Shown piece after piece: positions 55,254-60,439 of a stretch of 60,439 bases of DNA. Source of the stretch: Pseudomonadota bacterium. Lineage in GTDB: Bacteria > Desulfobacterota > Desulfobulbia > Desulfobulbales > Desulfocapsaceae. The stretch is taken from the NCBI GenBank assembly GCA_018821985.1, contig JAHJKP010000021.1:1-60439 (forward strand). The letters run 5' to 3'. The notes beneath the pieces are model-generated. The model was not told where the DNA came from and searched no databases. It saw only the letters and a list, made by a program, of their open reading frames with translations. Position 1 is the stretch's first letter. Every line of letters begins with the position of its first letter. The position numbers and the translations under genes were made by a program.

Positions 55254-56311
55254 ATATTGAGGAAGAAATAGGGGTTGGTGAACGTCTGGTCACTCCAAGG
55301 GCTGTCAGTCGTGAACCCTTGAATGAGTATGATTTGCGGCCCAAAAGGCTGGCGGATTATATTGGTCAGGAGACCTTGCGCAAAAGTCTGGATATTTTTA
55401 TCCGTGCGGCTAAAGGGCGCGGCGAGCCTTTGGATCATGTTCTGTTCCATGGGTTCCCCGGTCTTGGTAAAACCACCCTCTCTCATATTATTGCCAATGA
55501 AATGGATGCCGGGATCAAGGTGACGTCCGGCCCGGTCATTGAGCGCCAAGGTGATCTTGCCGCCATTCTCACCAGCCTGCAGGAAGGGGATGTCCTCTTT
55601 ATTGATGAGATCCACCGCTTGAATCATGCTGTTGAAGAGATTCTCTATCCGGCCATGGAGGATTTTCAGCTTGATCTGATTATTGGCCAGGGGCCTGGCG
55701 CCAGGTCTGTGCGTATGGATCTGCCCCGTTTTACCCTGGTGGGGGCCACTACGCGGACCGGTCTACTGACTCCGCCCTTGCGAGACCGTTTCGGGGTCGT
55801 TCTCCGCCTTGAATTGTATGCCCCTGAAGAACTGGTCATCATTGTCCAGCGTTCGGCCCTGATCTTAGGGATGCGGATCGATGCCAGCGGAGCCCTTGAG
55901 CTTGGCCGCCGGTCGCGGGGTACTCCCAGGATTGCCAATCGGCTGTTGCGGCGGGTGCGTGATTTTGCCGAGGTCGGAAAGCACGCGGTCATTGATGCCG
56001 TGGTTGCGGACGCGGCCCTGAATATGTTGAACGTGGATGGCTTTGGCCTGGATGAGATGGATAGGCGGATTATTCTGACCATCATCGATACCTTTCAGGG
56101 CGGTCCCATTGGTCTCGATACCCTGGCCACCGTGGTCTGCGAAGAGAAAAATACCCTGGAAGATGTTTATGAACCCTTTCTGATCCAGTCCGGATTCCTG
56201 GCCAGGACCCCTCGGGGACGGATGGCCACCATGAAGGCTTATCAGCACTTTAACCGGACACTTCCACAGCAGGGAAACCGTCAGCCTTCACTCTTTGATA
56301 CCGGAGAATAA
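55250..56311 (+). CDS. ruvB: Holliday junction branch migration ATPase RuvB
   Basis: AAA+ motor of 353 residues that drives branch migration with RuvA. The N-terminal [11 protein letters not shown] is followed by Walker [12 protein letters not shown] and the Walker [33 protein letters not shown] is sensor 1 and the arginine finger; [19 protein letters not shown] is sensor 2. A winged-helix C-terminus with RTPRGR contacts DNA. It overlaps ruvA by 4 bases and precedes panB by 3 bases. Confidence 0.98.
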   Translation: MNIEEEIGVGERLVTPRAVSREPLNEYDLRPKRLADYIGQETLRKSLDIFIRAAKGRGEPLDHVLFHGFPGLGKTTLSHIIANEMDAGIKVTSGPVIERQGDLAAILTSLQEGDVLFIDEIHRLNHAVEEILYPAMEDFQLDLIIGQGPGARSVRMDLPRFTLVGATTRTGLLTPPLRDRFGVVLRLELYAPEELVIIVQRSALILGMRIDASGALELGRRSRGTPRIANRLLRRVRDFAEVGKHAVIDAVVADAALNMLNVDGFGLDEMDRRIILTIIDTFQGGPIGLDTLATVVCEEKNTLEDVYEPFLIQSGFLARTPRGRMATMKAYQHFNRTLPQQGNRQPSLFDTGE

Positions 56312-56314
56312 TCC

Positions 56315-57154
56315 ATGGCCAAAAGAAAGACCGTAGCTGATATCATTGCCATGAAAGCAGCAGGCAAAAAGATCACCATGCTGACCGCCTATGACGCCTC
56401 CATGGCGGCCCTGCTTGCAGGCTGTGATGTGGATGTCCTGCTGGTTGGGGATTCGCTTGGTATGGTGGTGCTTGGATATGACTCGACGGTACCGGTGACC
56501 ATGGATGAGATGATCCATCATGCGGCGGCAGTCAGGCGTGGGGCGCCCGGTGGTTTTGTCATTGGTGATATGCCCTTTGGTTCGTATCAGAGCAGTCCGC
56601 GCGATGCCATCATCAATGGCACCAGGTTTCTCAAGGAGGCGGGGTGCGATGCGGTGAAGCTGGAAGGGGGGCTGGAGGTCTGCGCGACGGTGACCGCCAT
56701 GGTGGCGGCCGGTATCTCGGTGATGGGCCATGTCGGGCTGACTCCGCAGACAGCCACCCAACTTGGCGGCTATAAGGTGCAGGGCAGGGATCTCGAATCA
56801 GCCAGGAAGATGGTTGACGCGGCAAAGGGTCTGCAGCAGGCCGGTGCCTTTGGCCTTGTCCTGGAGTGTATCCCTGATCAACTGGCAAGGATTATATCTG
56901 AAACACTCTCTATCCCCGCCATCGGCATTGGTGCCGGTGTTCATTGTGATGGCCAGGTACTGGTTACCCATGACCTCCTGGGGATGTTTGAAAAATTTAT
57001 CCCCAGTTTTGTTAAAACCTATACCAGCCTCTCTCCTCTGATCAAAGAAAATGTGACTCGCTATGCCGAGGAGGTCCGCAACGGTTCGTTCCCTGACGAA
57101 TTGCACAGCTTTCCCTTTCAGGGTGATTTGAGTGAGCTTCTGGGCCAGAAATAA
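56315..57154 (+). CDS. panB: 3-methyl-2-oxobutanoate hydroxymethyltransferase
   Basis: PanB makes ketopantoate, the first committed step to pantothenate and coenzyme A, with methylenetetrahydrofolate. Signatures are MLTAYDASMAALLAG, LVGDSLGMVVLGYDSTVPVT, GDMPFGSY, VKLEGG, GHVGLTPQT and GIGAGVHCDGQVLV. The 279 residues are typical. GGAG lies about 8 bases upstream of ATG 56315, within the end of ruvB. It appears to be the last gene of the yebC-ruvCAB-panB series. Confidence 0.97.
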   Translation: MAKRKTVADIIAMKAAGKKITMLTAYDASMAALLAGCDVDVLLVGDSLGMVVLGYDSTVPVTMDEMIHHAAAVRRGAPGGFVIGDMPFGSYQSSPRDAIINGTRFLKEAGCDAVKLEGGLEVCATVTAMVAAGISVMGHVGLTPQTATQLGGYKVQGRDLESARKMVDAAKGLQQAGAFGLVLECIPDQLARIISETLSIPAIGIGAGVHCDGQVLVTHDLLGMFEKFIPSFVKTYTSLSPLIKENVTRYAEEVRNGSFPDELHSFPFQGDLSELLGQK

Positions 57155-57236
57155 TTTTTTTAAATTCTAAATCGTCGGTTTTTTGCCTGGGAACGCAAAA
57201 ACAATCTCCAGCCATCACATCCACGCCGTGTTCTCT

Positions 57237-58313
57237 TTACGTCACCACGCCATCTTCGTAGGAATCAAATATGTCTGCAAAGACATCGGCATGCTCTTTA
57301 AAGGCCTGCAGGACGACCGGATCAAAATGTTCCGGCATGGTCCTGCCATCGCCTGCGGTGATGATCTGATAGGTCTTTTCATGGTCAAAGGCCGGTTTAT
57401 AGGGCCTGCGGCTTCGCAGGGCGTCATACTGGTCGGAAATATTCATGATCCGCGCCGACATGGGAATCTCCTCGCCTTTGATGCCGCGCGGATATCCTCC
57501 CCCGTCCCAGCGTTCATGATGACACCGGGCGATCTCGACCGCCATCTGCAGATAAGGTGAGGCCGAGCCTTCCAGGATCTTGGCGCCAAGGTGGGGGTGC
57601 GTTTTCATGATGGCCCACTCTTTATCGTCAAGAGGGCCTTCTTTTAACAGGACACTGTCGGGAATGCCCACCTTACCGATGTCATGCATGGGAGAGGCGT
57701 AATAGATTGTATCCTCTACCTCGCTGCCAAGCCCTATTTTTGCGGCAAGTTCCTTGGTGTAGGAGCTGATTCTGCGGATGTGGGCTCCGGTTTCGTCGTC
57801 CCGGTATTCGCAGGCCAGGGTCAGGCGGAGGATGGTGTCAATATAGCCCTCACGGAGCTGTTTGGTCCGCTCGTCCACTTTCTCCTCGAGGATCTTGTTA
57901 TGGTGGGCGAGAAAGTCATGAAAGCCCTTGGTGCGCAGGTTATTCTTGAGCCGCAGCTTGAGTTCCTCGAGGTCAATGGGTTTGGTCAGAAAATCGTCCG
58001 CTCCTTTGGCGATGGCGGTAAGACGATCTTCCCTGGATTCAAGGGCCGTCACCATGATCACCGGAATGTGTTTCGTCTCCTCCATGCTTTTAATCTTTTC
58101 GGTGGCGGCAAAGCCGTCCATCACCGGCATCATGACATCCATGAGGATGGTGTCAGGCTGATGGGCCAGGGCCGACTCCACCGCCTCCTGACCGTTGGTC
58201 GCCTCAATAGTTTCGTGCCCCAGGCCGCGACAGAGGACCTTGAGGAGTTTCACATTTCTCTCCTGATCATCCACGATCAGAATTTTTCGGCCCTGAATAC
58301 TATTTTCCATCAT
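57237..58313 (-). CDS. Response regulator with HD-GYP phosphodiesterase domain
   Basis: A protein of about 358 residues. REC (about 1-120) has phospho-acceptor Asp (TILMDVMMPVMDG), and HD-GYP (about 155-355) has HDIGKVGIPDSVLLK, HPHLGAKIL and RCHHERWDGGGYPRGI, a complete HD-GYP signature for hydrolysing c-di-GMP. ATG 58313 overlaps the TGA of the cyclase gene (TGATG), so translation is coupled; GTG 58316 is one codon further out. Synthesis and breakdown of the same messenger are thus encoded side by side. Confidence 0.93.
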   Translation of the reverse strand: MMENSIQGRKILIVDDQERNVKLLKVLCRGLGHETIEATNGQEAVESALAHQPDTILMDVMMPVMDGFAATEKIKSMEETKHIPVIMVTALESREDRLTAIAKGADDFLTKPIDLEELKLRLKNNLRTKGFHDFLAHHNKILEEKVDERTKQLREGYIDTILRLTLACEYRDDETGAHIRRISSYTKELAAKIGLGSEVEDTIYYASPMHDIGKVGIPDSVLLKEGPLDDKEWAIMKTHPHLGAKILEGSASPYLQMAVEIARCHHERWDGGGYPRGIKGEEIPMSARIMNISDQYDALRSRRPYKPAFDHEKTYQIITAGDGRTMPEHFDPVVLQAFKEHADVFADIFDSYEDGVVT

Positions 58314-59656
58314 CACGATTCCCTCACCTGGTTTCTACCTTGTCTTTTTGCCTGATAGAGTGCCTCATCCGCCTGGGCAATGATCATTGAGGCATCACGC
58401 TCTGCCCCTTTCCCTTCCGTCACCCCGATACTGACGGTAATCTGCCGGCCATCCACGTCGGGGAATGGATGGTGCTCAATGGTTGTCCGCAATTTTTCAG
58501 CAAGGGCAACGGCCCCGACAATTGCGGTTCCGGGGAGCACCACGGTAAATTCTTCGCCGCCGTAACGGCAGGCAATATCGCTCTCCCGGACCTGATTCTT
58601 CATCACCCTTGCCAGTTCCTGCAGGACATGATCTCCGGCAACGTGGCCAAAGGTATCGTTGACTATTTTAAAGTGATCGATATCGAGCAGCAGGAGAGAG
58701 AATTTACGCTCATAACGGTGGGCCTCCGCCATGACCTTGCGCATGGCATCATCGAAGTATTGCCGGTTGTATAATTCGGTCAAACCATCCGTGGTGGCCC
58801 GGAGAAAGGCCGTCTGCAGATCATGCTGCATCTTGTGCTGCAGGGAATGTTTGCGCAGATTTGCCCTGACTCTCGCCTGTAGTTCATGATGATTCACCGG
58901 TTTCAGGATGTAATCATCAGCGCCTCCATCAATTCCCTGCACCTTTGTTTCCAGGTCGTCCAAGGCCGAGACAATGATGACCGAGCTAAACTGACAGGCG
59001 TTGCTGGCCTTGATCCGGTCCAGCAGCTCCAGGCCACTCATGTCCGGAAGCATCATGTCAAGGATAATCAGGGCAGGCACTCGCTGGGAAAGGATCTCCA
59101 TAGCCTCAGCGGCCGTGTGGGCCATGACCACCGTATGGTCTTCTTTTCCCAAAATGAGTTCATAATTTTTAGCGGCAACCGGATCGTCCTCAACCACCAG
59201 GATAAATTCATTATCTCCACCCTGCACTGCTTCCGGTTCCGATGAAGCCTCGACCTGGCACTGTTGATAGTCTTGCAATTTCTTCAATTTGACCAGAGAT
59301 CGCACCCGGGCAAGAAGCTCGATGCTGTTCACCGGTTTTGACAGGAAGTCATCGGCACCGGACTCAAACCCCCGCACCTTCTCTTCGACACCTTCGAGAG
59401 CCGTAACCAGGACAATGGGGATCATCCGGGTCTGCGCGTCCTTTTTAAGTTGCGCAGTCACCTGGTAGCCGTCAAGTCCGGGCATCATCACATCAAGGAG
59501 GATGAGGTCGGGCCCTTCCTGTCTGGCAAGAGTGAGAGCCTCCTCTCCACCATAGGCCTTTACCACTGCATATCCGGCATGGTTCAGGTGGGTCGCCAGT
59601 AATTTCACATTGTGGGGCTGATCATCAACCACCAGCACCTTGCCCTCAATACTCAT
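58313..59656 (-). CDS. PleD-like response regulator (REC-REC-GGDEF)
   Basis: About 447 residues. The first REC has phospho-acceptor Asp55 (LILLDVMMPGLDGY), the second has IILDMMLPDMSG, and a GGDEF domain follows with an intact GGEEF and an upstream I-site RESD, so it should make c-di-GMP and be product-inhibited. The layout is that of PleD. ATG 59656 is chosen: GGAG lies upstream, and the longer TTG start at 59674 would add six residues. It overlaps the HD-GYP gene at its end. Confidence 0.93.
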   Translation of the reverse strand: MSIEGKVLVVDDQPHNVKLLATHLNHAGYAVVKAYGGEEALTLARQEGPDLILLDVMMPGLDGYQVTAQLKKDAQTRMIPIVLVTALEGVEEKVRGFESGADDFLSKPVNSIELLARVRSLVKLKKLQDYQQCQVEASSEPEAVQGGDNEFILVVEDDPVAAKNYELILGKEDHTVVMAHTAAEAMEILSQRVPALIILDMMLPDMSGLELLDRIKASNACQFSSVIIVSALDDLETKVQGIDGGADDYILKPVNHHELQARVRANLRKHSLQHKMQHDLQTAFLRATTDGLTELYNRQYFDDAMRKVMAEAHRYERKFSLLLLDIDHFKIVNDTFGHVAGDHVLQELARVMKNQVRESDIACRYGGEEFTVVLPGTAIVGAVALAEKLRTTIEHHPFPDVDGRQITVSIGVTEGKGAERDASMIIAQADEALYQAKRQGRNQVRES

Positions 59657-59688
59657 TCGCCATACTCCCAGCAATAAAAAAACGGCGG

Positions 59689-60063
59689 TTAATCACCATC
59701 AAGGGGAACCCATTTCTGTACCGATTCCAGAAATTCCTTATAGCGGATGGGCTTGGATATATAATCATCGCAGCCGGCAGCAATGATGCGGTCACGGTCC
59801 CCCACCATGGCAAAGGCGGTGAGGGCGATGATCGGAATCTGGCTGGTGGCGCTGTCTCCCTTCAGCAGTCCGGTGGCGGTCAGGCCATCCATGCCGGGCA
59901 GTTGAATATCCATGAGGATCAGATCAGGCAGCTCCTGCCGGGCCAGCAGGATGCCGCTGTCGGCATCAACCGCCTTCAAAACCACATAGCCTGATTTTTC
60001 CAACACGGTCGCCGCCAGTTTCATGTTCTGAGGATTATCTTCGACAATCAAGATTCTTTTCAT
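59689..60063 (-). CDS. Single-domain response regulator (DivK-like)
   Basis: A REC domain only, 124 residues. The acidic pocket is IVEDN, the phospho-acceptor is Asp51 in LILMDIQLPGMDG, and IIALTAFA and ISKPIRYKEF give the conserved Thr and Lys. Small REC proteins pass phosphate between partners or bind them; its DivK-like sequence does not reveal the partner. It lies between the PleD-like gene and the truncated REC gene. Confidence 0.9.
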   Translation of the reverse strand: MKRILIVEDNPQNMKLAATVLEKSGYVVLKAVDADSGILLARQELPDLILMDIQLPGMDGLTATGLLKGDSATSQIPIIALTAFAMVGDRDRIIAAGCDDYISKPIRYKEFLESVQKWVPLDGD

Positions 60064-60105
60064 GTTTTTTTGATCCTCTTCTCTTTTTTAAGTGATTATG
60101 CATAA

Positions 60106-60439
60106 CTACTTTCTCATCAGCGCCCCGATCTGTTCAAGCAGACGGTTACTGTTCAGGTCTGCCTTGGAGACCACCGTGGCAACCTGCTTCTGCAGAAAAT
60201 CCCGTTCTTGCTGGGACAACTGCTTGGCCGTCAGAATAACAACCGGGATATTCCTGGTGACCTTATTTTTTTTGAGCTGTTCCAGTACCTGGAAACCATC
60301 CATTTCCGGCATCATCATATCCAGAGTGATGAGATCCGGGGGAGAAACCGCCATTTTTTCCAGGGCCTCTCTGCCATTTCCGGCCTGTTTCACCACATAG
60401 CCTTCCGCCTCCAGATAGAGTTTCATCAGGTTCGACTCG
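60106..60439 (-). CDS. REC-domain protein, 5' end beyond the window
   Basis: The frame continues to the right edge, so the N-terminus is missing. The visible 111 or so residues form a REC domain: NLMKLYLEAEGYVV, phospho-acceptor Asp in LITLDMMMPEMDGF, and VVILTAKQLSQQERDF. It is probably the C-terminal receiver of a hybrid kinase or a longer regulator. It is the first gene seen of the minus-strand signalling run ending at 57237. Confidence 0.85.
   Translation of the reverse strand, partial: ESNLMKLYLEAEGYVVKQAGNGREALEKMAVSPPDLITLDMMMPEMDGFQVLEQLKKNKVTRNIPVVILTAKQLSQQERDFLQKQVATVVSKADLNSNRLLEQIGALMRK

Noticed and set aside
57178-57201. Small hairpin between panB and the HD-GYP gene
   Set aside because: The arms are nearly pure T/A with a bulge; too weak to call a terminator.
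1-60439. CRISPR arrays, tRNA/rRNA genes, prophage or integrase genes
   Set aside because: No regularly spaced repeats, tRNA cloverleaf or phage structural genes were seen; only the IS3 tail at the left edge is mobile.

Overview
This 60.4 kb window looks like chromosomal DNA of a Desulfobacterota bacterium, most likely of the Desulfobulbales (Desulfocapsa/Desulfotalea-like). The grounds are an AhbD-type radical-SAM haem synthase, a DUF3373 outer-membrane protein, c-type haem proteins, DUF4388/roadblock signalling proteins and many two-component and cyclic-di-GMP proteins. This is inference from gene content; there is no rRNA or other phylogenetic marker beyond the housekeeping proteins. No CRISPR array, tRNA, rRNA or prophage was found. 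The only mobile DNA is the tail of an IS3-family transposase at the left edge.

Layout. 1-400: IS3 transposase end, a short orphan coding tail, then ddl. 1.7-6 kb: a TolC-type outer-membrane channel, the periplasmic protease LapG and its c-di-GMP-controlled inhibitor LapD (biofilm adhesin retention). 6-9 kb, minus strand: ahbD, hemE and an HD-domain gene. 9.3-13.2 kb: grpE, dnaK, trpS. 13.3-14.4 kb: a secreted cyclophilin-FKBP fusion. 14.7-22.1 kb: carA, carB, ftsH, folP. 22.1-28.7 kb: SH3/anchor protein, YkgJ-type cysteine cluster protein, a 59-residue SAP-like protein, a large M1-peptidase/ChaN/PDZ fusion and a B12-type radical-SAM enzyme. 28.7-33.1 kb, minus strand: histidine kinase, response regulator and roadblock protein. 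33.4-41.6 kb: a candidate small RNA or leader, DUF362, FabL, Maf, a HEAT/cNMP/PilZ giant regulator and a Twinkle-like primase-helicase. 41.8-47 kb: diheme cytochrome, DUF3373 porin-like protein, Tll0287-like haem sensor and trmFO. 47.3-50.8 kb: membrane diguanylate cyclase, Dus and thioredoxin-like protein. 50.9-57.2 kb, plus strand: tRNA nucleotidyltransferase, rlmE, yebC, ruvC, ruvA, ruvB, panB. 57.2 kb to the right edge, minus strand: a two-component/c-di-GMP operon (REC-HD-GYP, REC-REC-GGDEF, single REC, truncated REC protein).

How the genes fit together. Most of the window is conserved housekeeping: translation and RNA modification, protein folding and turnover, pyrimidine/arginine, folate and pantothenate synthesis, and Holliday-junction processing. 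A strong second theme is c-di-GMP: two diguanylate cyclases with intact GGEEF and I-site motifs, one HD-GYP phosphodiesterase, one degenerate receptor (LapD) and one PilZ protein, at four separate loci. The least familiar items are the HEAT-cNMP-PilZ protein next to a primase-helicase with an altered TOPRIM motif, the M1/ChaN/PDZ fusion, the kinase/DUF4388/roadblock cassette and a two-hairpin transcript candidate near 33.4-33.5 kb. Several convergent gene pairs are closed by long perfect bidirectional terminators (13.2, 42.6 and 45.6 kb).
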